Origin: Chryseobacterium oranimense
Lineage (GTDB): Bacteria > Bacteroidota > Bacteroidia > Flavobacteriales > Weeksellaceae
NCBI RefSeq assembly: GCF_900129755.1
Contig: NZ_FQWT01000002.1
Span: forward strand, 496,001 to 560,000
Reading direction: 5' to 3'
Length of the DNA: 64,000 nucleotides
The notes below the pieces were generated by a model. It was not told where the DNA came from. It ran no database searches and worked only from the letters and a program-made list of their open reading frames with translations. The translations under genes and the position numbers were made by a program. This document shows, one piece after another, positions 49,109 through 58,600 of this stretch. The stretch's first letter is position 1. Every line of letters begins with the position of its first letter.

Positions 49109-50467
49109 ATGGAACAATATAATATTGACCAGAAAATCCAGGAGTTTATTGCCAAGATTGAAGCAAAAAATCCTAATGAACCAGAATTTTTACAAGCCGT
49201 AAAAGAAGTAGCTGTGACTGTAATTCCGTTTATTATGACCAAGAAGGAATATACAGGAATGAAGCTTCTTGAGAGAATGGCTGAAGCTGAAAGAATTATT
49301 ATCTTCAGAGTTCCATGGGTTGATGATAAAGGAGAAATCCAGGTAAACAGAGGTTTCAGAATCCAGATGAACTCTGCGATCGGACCTTACAAAGGAGGAA
49401 TCCGTTTCCATCCTACTGTAAACCTTTCAGTTCTTAAGTTCTTAGCTTTCGAGCAGGTATTTAAAAACTCATTAACCACTCTTCCAATGGGTGGAGGTAA
49501 AGGAGGTTCAGATTTCGATCCACAAGGTAAATCCGACATGGAAGTAATGCGTTTCTGCCAGGCTTTCATGACTGAATTATGCAAACATATCGGCCCTGAA
49601 ACAGATGTACCTGCAGGAGATATCGGTGTAGGAGCAAGAGAAATCGGTTACCTTTTCGGTCAGTATAAAAAAATCAGAAACGAGTTTACAGGAGTACTTA
49701 CAGGAAAAGGACTTGCTTACGGAGGTTCACTGATCCGTCCTGAAGCTACAGGATACGGAGTAGTATACTTTGCAGAGCAAATGCTTAAAACAATCGGACA
49801 GGATTTCAAAGGAAAAACGGTAACGGTATCAGGTTTCGGAAACGTGGCCTGGGGAGTAATCAAAAAAGCAACTGAGCTTGGTGCTAAAGTGGTAACAATT
49901 TCCGGTCCTGACGGCTATATCTATGATAAAGACGGTATCAGCGGTGAAAAGATCGATTATTTACTTGAATTGAGATCTTCAGGAAACAACAGAGCTGAGG
50001 ATTATGCCAAAAAATATCCTTCTGCAGAATTCCACGCAGGAAAACGTCCTTGGAGCATAAAATGTGATGTAGCATTCCCATCTGCAACTCAAAACGAACT
50101 TGATCTTGAAGATGCTAAAATTTTGGTTGAAAACGGATGTCTGTGTGTTACTGAGGCTGCCAACATGCCTTCTACATTAGATGCCATCAATTATTTCTTA
50201 GATAATAAAGTATTGTTCTCTCCAGGTAAAGCTTCCAACGCAGGAGGTGTTGCCACTTCAGGTCTTGAAATGACACAGAACTCTATCCGTCTTAACTGGA
50301 CTTCTGAAGAGGTTGATGCAAGACTGAAAGAGATTATGATCGGAATTCACAAAGCCTGCAGAGACTACGGAAAAGACGAAGATGGCTACGTAAACTATGT
50401 GAAAGGGGCAAATATTGCCGGATTCGTGAAAGTTGCGGAAGCAATGCTGGCTCAGGGAGTCGTATAA
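49109..50467 (+). CDS. gdhA: NADP-type glutamate dehydrogenase
   Basis: A 452-residue cytoplasmic enzyme that reductively aminates 2-oxoglutarate to glutamate, or the reverse. Family marks are GPYKGGIRFHPTVNLSVLKFLAFEQVFKNSLTTLPMGGGKGG (92-133, with the substrate Lys96 and catalytic Lys131), PAGDIGVGAREIGYLFGQYK, and the Rossmann loop VSGFGNVAWGV. The 450-residue length and these motifs indicate the hexameric class. NADP over NAD preference is inferred from the subgroup, not from a residue I can prove. A palindrome precedes the promoter and a strong terminator follows. Confidence 0.95.
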   Translation: MEQYNIDQKIQEFIAKIEAKNPNEPEFLQAVKEVAVTVIPFIMTKKEYTGMKLLERMAEAERIIIFRVPWVDDKGEIQVNRGFRIQMNSAIGPYKGGIRFHPTVNLSVLKFLAFEQVFKNSLTTLPMGGGKGGSDFDPQGKSDMEVMRFCQAFMTELCKHIGPETDVPAGDIGVGAREIGYLFGQYKKIRNEFTGVLTGKGLAYGGSLIRPEATGYGVVYFAEQMLKTIGQDFKGKTVTVSGFGNVAWGVIKKATELGAKVVTISGPDGYIYDKDGISGEKIDYLLELRSSGNNRAEDYAKKYPSAEFHAGKRPWSIKCDVAFPSATQNELDLEDAKILVENGCLCVTEAANMPSTLDAINYFLDNKVLFSPGKASNAGGVATSGLEMTQNSIRLNWTSEEVDARLKEIMIGIHKACRDYGKDEDGYVNYVKGANIAGFVKVAEAMLAQGVV

Positions 50468-50476
50468 AAAATAAAC

Positions 50477-50505
50477 AAAGGTTGGGAATGTTCCCAGCCT
50501 TTTTT
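50477..50505 (+). terminator. Terminator after gdhA
   Basis: AAAGGTTGGGAA pairs with TTCCCAGCCTTT, followed by a T-run. Confidence 0.88.
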
Positions 50506-50555
50506 GATACAGCCTGTTCCCGGGATAATGGGAAAAAAGTAAAAAGTGAAAGGAG

Positions 50556-50588
50556 AAAGCGCAGTATTCGTACAGCGCTTTTTTTTAT
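50556..50588 (+). terminator. Second hairpin with T-run, just before the DUF1801 gene
   Basis: AAAGCGC and GCGCTTT pair, and inside them GTA and TAC close a TTCG tetraloop (A-A mismatch between). Eight T follow. It lies only about 10 bp before the ATG at 50598, an unusual place for a terminator. Confidence 0.55.
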
Positions 50589-50597
50589 TTTTATACT

Positions 50598-50966
50598 ATG
50601 AAAAACAATTTTAAAAACAGTAATGAGTATATTCTTTTGTTTCCTGAAGAAGTTCAGCAGAAACTTATTGAATTAAGAGAAATTATTCACGCTGAAGTTT
50701 CCGGTCTTGAGGAATATATCGGTTATCAGATGCCGGCATTCAGATATAAGGGAAAGCCTTTGGTTTATTTTGCTGGCTATAAAAAGCATATTGGTTTTTA
50801 TCCTGGAGCTGAAGGCATAAAAGTTTTTGAAGAAGATTTTAAGCAAAAAGGGTATAAATTTTCAAAAGGGGCCGTTCAGTTTCCTTTAGATCAGGATATT
50901 CCGGCAGAGCTGGTCAAGAAAATTGTACAGTTCAGAGCCACTAAAATAGAACACAAAAAATCCTGA
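50598..50966 (+). CDS. DUF1801/YdhG-like (frataxin-fold) protein
   Basis: A 122-residue cytoplasmic protein of the DUF1801 family. The recognisable core is IIHAEVSGLEEYIGYQMPAFRYKGKPLVYFAGYKKHIGFYPG (about 29-70) and GYKFSKGAVQFPLDQDIPAELVKKIVQFR near the end. Members such as B. subtilis Fra have been linked to iron delivery, but most have no shown role. It starts right after a terminator-like hairpin. Its stop lies within a hairpin that ends the opposite-strand neighbour. Confidence 0.85.
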   Translation: MKNNFKNSNEYILLFPEEVQQKLIELREIIHAEVSGLEEYIGYQMPAFRYKGKPLVYFAGYKKHIGFYPGAEGIKVFEEDFKQKGYKFSKGAVQFPLDQDIPAELVKKIVQFRATKIEHKKS

Positions 50967-50985
50967 GACTTAACGCCCCAGGATT
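50953..50985 (-). terminator. Terminator of the Thr/Ala-rich secreted protein gene
   Basis: On the minus strand AATCCTG and CAGGATT pair around a 13-base loop, followed by seven T. It overlaps the last codons of the DUF1801 gene. Confidence 0.65.
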
Positions 50986-51007
50986 CCCTTTCTACTTTGT
51001 TCAATAT

Positions 51008-51325
51008 TTACTTAGAGGACTTTGCTTTTTTCTTAGCTTTTCTTTCTTCTTTAGTTGCTTCTGCCGGTTTTGTAGCATCTGTAGCAGATTCTGCATTCAC
51101 TGTGGCTGTAGCATCAGCTGAAGCAGCCGGGGCTGCCGCATCTACCGTAGCTGTTGCTGTGGTATTTTGTGTTTGAGTATTCGCATCTGTAGAAGTAGTA
51201 GTCTGTGGTTGAGTCTGAGTTGTCTGGTTATTAGAGGTGTCGGCTGGTTTCTGAGTCTGTGTCTGAGCCGATACTGCGATTACGCCGACTAAAGTAAACG
51301 CTGCTGTTAAAACTAATTTTTTCAT
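51008..51325 (-). CDS. Low-complexity secreted protein, Thr/Ala/Gln-rich
   Basis: A 105-residue protein. I start at the ATG at 51325, which gives the signal peptide MKKLVLTAAFTLVGVIAVSAQ, rather than 13 codons earlier. The mature part is a low-complexity run of Thr, Gln, Asn and Ala (TQTQPQTTTSTDANTQTQ, then ATATVDAAAPAASADATATV) and ends in a basic tail KEERKAKKKAKSSK. It is surely disordered. Such small proteins are common in Chryseobacterium and have no known role. I cannot assign a function. Confidence 0.6.
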   Translation of the reverse strand: MKKLVLTAAFTLVGVIAVSAQTQTQKPADTSNNQTTQTQPQTTTSTDANTQTQNTTATATVDAAAPAASADATATVNAESATDATKPAEATKEERKAKKKAKSSK

Positions 51326-51438
51326 AATGTAATATTTTAAATGATTGTTTAACTTAAACGACACTTTAATTACTAAATTATGTGTAATAATCTTATTTAA
51401 CGGACTTTATAATTATTTAAGATATTTTACCAAAGAGA

Positions 51439-51927
51439 TTATTTTGAAATATTCTTCATCATTTTTTCTACAAATTCAAATGCAGCGGGACATATTACCG
51501 TGTTTTTCAGCATGAGATGATTGATCTGGTAGATCTTTTTGCGGTCGGTATGGGGATATTCCCGGCAGGCTTTCGGCCTTACTTCATAAATTGAACAGGT
51601 ATTGTCACTATTAAGGAAAAAGCAGGGAAGATTCTGGAGTACCTTATCATTATCTTCGTCCACTCTTAAAAATTTGGCCTCAAAATCAGCCTGCTTCATT
51701 CTCAGATGCTTCGAGATACGCTCAATATCTTTTTCCGTGTATAAAGGCCCGGTCGTTTTACAGCAATTCGCACATTGAAGACAGTCTACTTCATTGAAAA
51801 CCTCATCATGCGTTTCCTGAACTATATAATCGAGGTTTTTGGGCGGTTTTTTCTTCAATCCGTCCAGAAACTTTTTATGCTCTTTCTGCTTCTGTAAAGC
51901 CTGTTTTTTATAAAGGTCTAAATTCAT
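51439..51927 (-). CDS. YkgJ-family cysteine cluster protein
   Basis: A 162-residue protein with the YkgJ/UPF0153 cysteine cluster thought to bind zinc or an Fe-S cluster. Visible Cys motifs are CLQCANCCKTTGPLY (about 45-60), CFFLNSDNTCSIYEVRPKACREYP (about 102-125) and CPAAFEFVEK near the end. The N-terminal helix is basic. Its ATG shares one base with the stop of the upstream potassium-channel gene, so the two are translated together. Function unknown; the family call is good. Confidence 0.88.
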   Translation of the reverse strand: MNLDLYKKQALQKQKEHKKFLDGLKKKPPKNLDYIVQETHDEVFNEVDCLQCANCCKTTGPLYTEKDIERISKHLRMKQADFEAKFLRVDEDNDKVLQNLPCFFLNSDNTCSIYEVRPKACREYPHTDRKKIYQINHLMLKNTVICPAAFEFVEKMMKNISK

Positions 51928-52898
51928 TATTCGGGATCTCCGGCCATAACGGGAAGATCTGCTTTTTGATAGTCATTAATTTTATCCAAATCCAGTATCG
52001 TCGTAAGATCGCTGTTATCCGGATAGTACATCAGGGTAAATTTTGCTCCGTAAACAATTTCTTCCGAAACATAAGAAGATCTCTGAACCACGGTATTGGA
52101 AAAAACTTCATCAAATGCACGGACCTGAACAATAATCTCAATATTTGTATTCTTAAAATCTTCTTCAGAAAAGCCGTAAAATGGCGAGTTTTCATCTATT
52201 TTATGAACTACCGTCCAGTTGAGTGCCAACGTATTGATCTTGCTAAGGTGAGTGTCCAGCCTGTAGAAATTATTCTTTGCAACCCCATCTTCAACCACTT
52301 CAATAGCTGTTGAAAGGATTACATCAGCATCTGTGAGTGCATTATTCTTATAAGGAGCCAGCCTGAACATTAAAGCGGTACTATCCTGAAAAGGAGCCAC
52401 CACCGCAATATCTGAAAACCTTAAATAGGCTCTCGGCCTTGAAAATCTTCCATAAAAAAGTCCGGTTGCAATGGCAAAGGTAAGCAATCCCAGAAAAGCT
52501 TCAAAAGTAGCCACCAGACTTGCCATAAACCCGACAGGCGCTATTCTTCCGTAGCCTACCGTGGTAAAGGTCTGAGAACTAAAGAAGAACACATCAATAA
52601 ACTCGTTCAGCGGATCACTCTTATCAATTCCGGTAAGGTGTTCGACCCCGATCACATAATAGATGAGCGCAAAAAGCAGATTAACGAGGACATATGCGAT
52701 AATCAGGTAGGATAAGAACCGGAATGTGGACAGATTGAGCATGGTATGATACCAGCTCAGCCGGTTAAATACATTCACTCCTTTTCTTTTTACATTCGGA
52801 AGCCCGTCTCTGTTGATGAATCTTCCGGATGCATTACTTCCAAAGCCGCTGTTCTCGGTGTTTTTCTGACGGATCTTCTGTCTGAAGCCTCTTGCCAT
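51927..52898 (-). CDS. Inward-rectifier-type potassium channel (KirBac-like)
   Basis: A 323-residue channel subunit. TM1 (about 58-84), a pore helix with the selectivity filter T113-VGYG-R (SSQTFTTVGYGRIAP) and TM2 (about 122-150) are followed by a cytoplasmic immunoglobulin-like Kir domain (about 155-320), starting RPRAYLRFSDIAVVAPFQDSTALMFRLAPYKNNALTDADV. That domain is diagnostic for Kir/KirBac over simple two-helix channels. In KirBac proteins PIP2, pH or polyanions gate the pore. It is first in a two-gene unit with the YkgJ protein. Confidence 0.92.
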   Translation of the reverse strand: MARGFRQKIRQKNTENSGFGSNASGRFINRDGLPNVKRKGVNVFNRLSWYHTMLNLSTFRFLSYLIIAYVLVNLLFALIYYVIGVEHLTGIDKSDPLNEFIDVFFFSSQTFTTVGYGRIAPVGFMASLVATFEAFLGLLTFAIATGLFYGRFSRPRAYLRFSDIAVVAPFQDSTALMFRLAPYKNNALTDADVILSTAIEVVEDGVAKNNFYRLDTHLSKINTLALNWTVVHKIDENSPFYGFSEEDFKNTNIEIIVQVRAFDEVFSNTVVQRSSYVSEEIVYGAKFTLMYYPDNSDLTTILDLDKINDYQKADLPVMAGDPE

Positions 52899-52924
52899 TT
52901 TTATATCATTTAGTTTTTACAGTG

Positions 52925-52932
52925 CAAAGATA
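52925..52932 (-). promoter_or_regulatory. Candidate -7 box (TATCTTTG) of the channel gene
   Basis: On the minus strand TATCTTTG lies 26 bp before the ATG. A TTTG lies 24 bp further up. Confidence 0.4.
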
Positions 52933-53046
52933 AAATAATGTTTCTATGAAATTTATCAAAAGCTTTTGATAAACTCAGTTAATGATAATGGCGATGCTTT
53001 TGCACAAAATATAGTAGGCTTTGAACACACTTTCCTCATATCATGC

Positions 53047-53089
53047 AAGAGGTGCTCCATGACTTTTAAATTAGCATGAAACACCTCTT
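53047..53089. repeat. 15-bp imperfect inverted repeat after the T9SS protein gene
   Basis: AAGAGGTGCTCCATG and CATGAAACACCTCTT face each other across 13 bases. The outer 8 bp are perfect, the rest pair with G-T or, on one strand, as Watson-Crick. It lies where a terminator for the minus-strand gene is expected, but there is no T-run on that strand. Confidence 0.5.
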
Positions 53090-53116
53090 TTATACTTAGT
53101 AATATAATCCTATTAT

Positions 53117-54217
53117 TTACTTTTTAATAATTTTATGCTGAGATTTTCTCCCATTTTCAAAGGTAAATTCTACGAAATAATTTCCATGAATCAATTTATT
53201 CATATTTATTGAAGTGATTTTTTTGTCCTGAACAGATTGTACCAGCTTACCATCAACAGCATAAATAATGACTTTCATCACATTTATTTTTGAATTAATA
53301 TGTAGGATATCATTTACCGGATTAGGAAAAAAATTAAAATCATTATCATCAGAAGCTTCGTTTACGGACAGACAATTCGAGTTTACAGTAACAGCTAAAC
53401 GGGTGGTACTTTCGCAGGCTCCTACGACTTGAGAAGCATAGTAAGTGGTCCCATTTACTAACGCGGTTGTACCGGGAAGCAAATTCCCTCCCGTAGCAGC
53501 ATCATACCATTGTATGTTCGTTCCTGTAACAGCAAGATTTGCCAAGGTCTGGGATGAACAAAAATTTTGTGGTGAATTTCCCGTAGGAGCCGGAGTATTT
53601 CCGTCACATATCTGAAAAATTACATGGTCTAGAAAAGCAAAATTTCCAGCCTGATTCACATTATTTTTTACCCCTTTAAAATTTACCCTGTTCGTTCCTG
53701 CGGGAAGCAGGATATTTTTGGTGACCCACTGTTGGGATGTTGGTGTAAAGAAAGAGGGAATCGTACCGCCTGTATTTAATTCTCCTGTCCGGCCAATCTC
53801 ATAATCGTGCATTAGCGTATAGGTTTGCCCTCCGTCCGTTGAATACTCCAGTAAAATGTGATCATCTGCGAAAACCGTCTGAAGAGCTGCAGGCATGGTG
53901 TATCTATTGGCCGCCGCAAATTGAAATGAAACCCCGACAGGTGCATTAGTAGGATTATTTAACACCGGAGATTTGACATTATAAGTAGAAAGCCCTAAAC
54001 TATTATAAAAATTATACATTAAACTTCCTCCTGTTCCTCCATCAGGAGAATCCACTGATGTGTTTTCAACAACGATTGTCACAGGATTAGAATAATCCCA
54101 TTGAGACTGAGTTGTACTTCCGCCAAAATCTTCAGTGTAAGGAAGATTAACCTGCGCGCCAATGACTACCGGACAAAATGCTAAAAGCTTCAAGAAACGA
54201 AAATAATTCTTTTTCAT
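53117..54217 (-). CDS. T9SS-secreted surface protein with type A sorting domain
   Basis: A 366-residue protein; start at the ATG at 54217 (MKKNYFRFLKLLAFCPVVIGAQ), four codons inside the longest frame. After the signal peptide comes a beta-rich adhesin-like domain (residues about 25-210, LPYTEDFGGSTTQSQWDYSN, then WVTKNILLPAGTNRVNFKG). An Ig-like domain follows (about 215-285, IQWYDAATGGNLLPGTTALVNGTTYYASQ). The C-terminal 75 residues (NDFNFFPNPVNDILHIN, YAVDGKLVQS, INMNKLIHGNYFVEF, KIIKK) are a type A CTD for secretion by the type IX system. Possible role: surface adhesion. It is downstream of the RHS unit but separated by a terminator. Confidence 0.88.
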   Translation of the reverse strand: MKKNYFRFLKLLAFCPVVIGAQVNLPYTEDFGGSTTQSQWDYSNPVTIVVENTSVDSPDGGTGGSLMYNFYNSLGLSTYNVKSPVLNNPTNAPVGVSFQFAAANRYTMPAALQTVFADDHILLEYSTDGGQTYTLMHDYEIGRTGELNTGGTIPSFFTPTSQQWVTKNILLPAGTNRVNFKGVKNNVNQAGNFAFLDHVIFQICDGNTPAPTGNSPQNFCSSQTLANLAVTGTNIQWYDAATGGNLLPGTTALVNGTTYYASQVVGACESTTRLAVTVNSNCLSVNEASDDNDFNFFPNPVNDILHINSKINVMKVIIYAVDGKLVQSVQDKKITSINMNKLIHGNYFVEFTFENGRKSQHKIIKK

Positions 54218-54420
54218 ATCATATGACAATATTTAAATTAATGAAAACAATATTAGCATTCAGTTGGGCTATTTAAAAGAAGTTAGCTTTCAAAATTCGT
54301 GAAATACAAAAGGATTGGATTGGTAAGAAGCTATAAATCAGATGGTTTTACCGTAGCATATCAAAGTATTTGCTTTCTGTTTTATAATCATTTTTTTAAT
54401 GTAGATATCTTGTAAAATGG

Positions 54421-54444
54421 AAAAAGCCAACTTTAAAAGTTGGC
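54421..54444 (-). terminator. Terminator of the RHS-immunity unit
   Basis: On the minus strand GCCAACTTTTAAAGTTGGC, a perfect palindrome, is followed by five T. Confidence 0.82.
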
Positions 54445-54479
54445 GTTATGATTAATGGATTATAATTTGTGAGATAAGC

Positions 54480-54908
54480 TCATTCATTTGGAGGATTATA
54501 CCAATAAAAATATAATCCATCACTATCCATTTTAAATATTTCAACACCGGCAAAAATTAGCTCATCTTCCCAGCTTATAGCATACTTTAAAATATCATTT
54601 TTATTAGAATTAATCAATAATATAATATTTCCCAAATAAAATTCTTCATCATCTATTAATAATTCTAATCCTTTGTTATCAATCTTAGATCTATAATAAT
54701 AGTAATAAATATTTTGATAAGTTCTTATTTGCTCATATTCTTGTGAAAAATTTGCCCCAATCGAGTCTTTAAGTTTGTATCTACTCAAAAAAGCTATTTC
54801 ATTTTCTTTAAGTCTAGTAAAAATGATTGAAAATATTTTTTGCTTCCAAATTTCATCAAATGATTGAGTAAAACAACTCAAAACGCAGTTTTTATTAAGA
54901 TTTATCAC
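54480..54908 (-). CDS. Hypothetical protein, candidate immunity protein for the RHS tip
   Basis: A 142-residue, A+T-rich gene of unknown family. It has no signal peptide or membrane helix and is rich in Tyr, Ile, Asn and acidic residues (YQNIYYYYYRSKIDNKGLELLIDDEEFYLGN, then FKMDSDGLYFYWYNPPNE). The start codon is GTG, and its GTGA overlaps the TGA stop of the RHS gene by 4 bases, so translation is coupled. A small acidic-leaning gene directly after the variable tip of an RHS protein is the standard place for a cognate immunity gene. The role is inferred from position; I could not match it to a known Imm family. Confidence 0.6.
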   Translation of the reverse strand: MINLNKNCVLSCFTQSFDEIWKQKIFSIIFTRLKENEIAFLSRYKLKDSIGANFSQEYEQIRTYQNIYYYYYRSKIDNKGLELLIDDEEFYLGNIILLINSNKNDILKYAISWEDELIFAGVEIFKMDSDGLYFYWYNPPNE

Positions 54909-55607
54909 TTTCTAAATTTTTGATTTTTAACATCTTTAATACCCTGCAATCCACCGTCTGTAACAGAATTATTCTTGTCCTGTATGCTACAATCTTCACA
55001 TCTTCTATCTCTAAACATATTGTCTACAGCCTTTTCGCCATATATACCTCCAACTATGCCACCCGTTAATCCTCCTGCAAAACCACCAATAGGAACGGTT
55101 ATTTCAGCATAAGGGCCTCCAAAAAGCCCTAATTCGGCACCTGCTGAAGCTCCAATTTGAGCTCCTATATAAGCTCCTCCCCAACCTGCACCAACTTTTG
55201 TTGTTGTCATAATTGTATTTTTTCCAATTTGGCCTCCATCTTCATAAAATGCATTTCCAATTCTATATGCATCAATACCAATTGCTAATGGTTTTGCTAC
55301 TTTATTTAAACCATCCATAGTTTTATTTGAAAGCTCTAAAGCTTTTAGGGTTTTATAACCACCTGGAATTTTTGTATGTGGATCATTTGGTGAAGCTATA
55401 TTAATATGTGGATATTGAGTTTTTTTGTCAGCTTTATCAAACCGAACAACGGGCACACCTCTTCTTCCTAAAGTTCTATCAACTATTGCAGCTCTAGTAT
55501 CACCTTGATAATTTCCTTTATAGGTTGTTGTGTATTTATTATATACATTATTCATATGAGTTCCTTTAAAAAAATCCGCAAGTGTCTGGGTTTTATCCAC
55601 TTGTTTA
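54905..55607 (-). other. Variable C-terminal tip of the RHS protein (putative toxin domain)
   Basis: About 233 residues after the conserved DPDG. Three parts are visible. First is a basic section with DRTLGRRGVPVVRF and YPHINIASPNDPHTKIPGG. Second is a glycine-zipper-like stretch (GAGWGGAYIGAQIGASAGAELGLFGG, then GGFAGGLTGGIVGGIYG), about 60 residues, that could insert in a membrane. Third is a charged end with CEDCSIQD. I do not recognise a nuclease or other catalytic motif. Either a pore-forming tip or an unrecognised enzyme is possible. Confidence 0.55.
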
Positions 55608-58600
55608 CCATCCGGATCTATAAATCGTATAGGGTTTTGATAAGTATAAATATATGGATTAAGATTTCCCCAGTTAAATACTCCCCCATTATGCTGCCCA
55701 TCTCCATAAAACTGAGTTTCCATTACAGGATTATAGACTGCCAACGGATCCACCCCATACCAAATACTCAATTTTGGATTGTAGTACCTTGCTCCATAAT
55801 AATAAAGACCTGTTTCGCTGTCTAATTCTTTTGCATTAAACTTATATGGATTAGCATAGGCTGTTGGTTCCTGCTGCTCCACCATAGTCTCCCCGAATGG
55901 TAAATTTAAGAAAAATTGCGTAGGCTCTGCATATTCGTTAGTAACATATGTTGCAGTACCTAAATGATCGCCGTGCAGGTAATAAATACCACCCACAGGT
56001 GCAATAGGAGCTCTGCCAAATTCCTTCTCTATTTCCGTTTTTTCGTAGCCTGCTTTTGACAGGTAGTTTTTAAAGTCATTTTCGGCAGCGGATTCTTGAT
56101 TTTTAGGATCTGCAGCTTCTTTATTTCCTATAGATGATGCCTGTCTGTTGTTAAACATACCACCTACATCTTTAATATTGCTTGCTATACGCTGACTACC
56201 TGCAAAATAATGTTTGGTAAGTATACCATCTGATGTATATACGGCGTAAGGGTTAGGATACACCTTAAAATTATCAAACACTAACCCATTATCTACCATT
56301 TCACCATTCTGATACAGTTCTGCGTCATTCTTCAAATTAGCTTTGATGGTACGTTCACCTTTATCATCGTAAACATAATATTGGAATGAGCCTATTTCCG
56401 GTGTATGAATAGCCCTCAACCTGTCCTGTTCGTCCCAATAAAAATCAGTAGGACCTGACTGTACTGTCATCTGATTGATCACGTTTCCATTACCGTCGTA
56501 TTTAAAATACTCTTGATTCCCAGTAGAAACATCCGTAACTCTATCTACCATGTGGGTTCCCTTAACATACTCATACTTATTTTCATAAGTATTATTTGCA
56601 TTCACTATTCCGTCCTGTTCATGGTGCTGCACCTTTGTATCTATCCCACTGCTCATGTTATACAATAAGGTAGTTTCATACATTGCATTTATACTTCCTA
56701 CAACCGGGGTTGGTGGTAAACCATCTTTTCTTCCCGGCTCGGCATTACCCGAAGAACTTACAAGCCTGTTAAGAGTGTCATATCTATATCGAAGACCATA
56801 ATTACCTCCAAAACCTGCGTTTGTGGTTTCGCTTGTATTTTCAATTCCTGTAATATTGCCTGCATAATCATACTCATAAGCGCCATTCAATAACGGTGTA
56901 TTGTTGGAATCAAGCAGAAGATGGTTTTGCAGCTTTCTCATACCTGGTTCATAGGTAAATGTGGAAGATGTTTCATTACCGAAAACAATATTGGTACGCT
57001 GCTCGTAATGATCATATTTAATCGATTTTACATATTCATAACCCGCATCATTGGATATTTTCTTCAGATTTCCCCCTAAATCGTATTCGTACTGTACTTT
57101 TTCATTATCAGGATAATTGATGGTTCGGATCCTGTTCCAGTTATCATAGTCGTAAGACGTATCAAATTTCAAATTAGGCATGTAAAAACCATAAATATAC
57201 CGGATTTCATTAATCAACTCTCCCATCTTGCCATACTCGTACTGGCTTGTACCGGTGCCGTCCTGTTTTTCTATAATTCTACCCGTGTTGTTTCCTGAAC
57301 CTGAACTACCATAAATATAAGATACATTGGCAGGATTTGGACCTGATGGTATATCCGGAAGATCGATATTTGTAAGTCTGTTGTAATAATATTTATAATG
57401 AATCGGAACACCTCCATTGTTGTTAAGGTTGTTGTTCAAAACATAGGTAAGTTGTCCTGCCTTGCTATAGGTATACGAAGTTTCACCACGGTCCGGATGT
57501 GCCTGAGTTAATCTCCTTCCGCCCATATCATAGCTGAAACTGGTTTCCAGACCTTCAGGATCTGTAACGTTCATGATTTCTCCAATTTGACTATATGAGA
57601 AAAATGTATGTAAAACCTCTGCCGGCAAATAGTTTCTAGTCTCTACGGTCTTCCCTTCGGCATTGGCAAAAATTTCTGTTTTGATCTGATCCGACGCATT
57701 CTGCATCTGGGTAGTTTCAGTTTTAAATCTTCCGTTTTCTATAAAAAATCTGTTGTCAACAGAATTTCCGGCTTCATCAATAGAAGAAACATTCCTGTCT
57801 TTATAATCATAACTTGCAGAACTATGATATGGAGCAACAGTAAGGCTAAGTTTATTATTTAGTGCGGTATCCTTATTTTCGAATAACGGATGATATTGCA
57901 GAACCGTTCTTCCCAAATTATCATTGATTGCCCTACCTGAAACCGACATTTTTTCTTCGTCATCAATCTCAATATCTTTTTTCACCTGGATTACTTTACC
58001 TGTAATGTCGGCAAAGGAAATGGTTTCAATATCGTTACCAGGATGATACGGATCAAGATGCGATGTCTGGGCTGTAAAAAGGTATATTTTGTTACCATTA
58101 CTAAGGGTTACCGGTGTATCAAAATAATGATACATAATGGTATTAGCCTGCGACTGCCAGTCATTTGGGCTGACTATTCTAAGGGGTCTTCCGTATCCGT
58201 CATGCTCATAAGTCATCTTATTGCCTGTAGCATCAGTAGATTCTACGACCGTATCCATAAAAAGATCATAGGTCGCATAAGAAGACAGGTTAAAAATAGG
58301 ATCCTTCACCTGGATTACATATTTACCCATAGGGTCGTAAAAATATTCCAGTTCAGATCTTTCATTAAATTCATTAGGCGGATATTTAACCGTTTTAATA
58401 TTTCCAAAAATATCATACGTAAGATCTGTTTCAGCAATTTCTCCTGAATTAAGCCAAACTTTAAATTTAGAAATATCTCCGGTGTTTAAATTTGTAATCT
58501 CTGTTGAACGTTTACGCAAAGGATTCACAGAACCCGTTCCCGGATAAACTGTGATAATGCTCGGCGCATTCAGGATATTATTATTGAGATTGGTATGATA

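Noticed and set aside
53117..54217. T9SS protein as a second toxin of the RHS system
   Set aside because: It has its own signal peptide and sorting domain, is separated by a terminator, and looks like an adhesin with an Ig-like domain.
58043..58447. 134-residue and similar plus-strand open frames within the RHS region (also 63245-63655, 55505-55825)
   Set aside because: They are antisense to the long RHS frame and show no start context or recognisable product.
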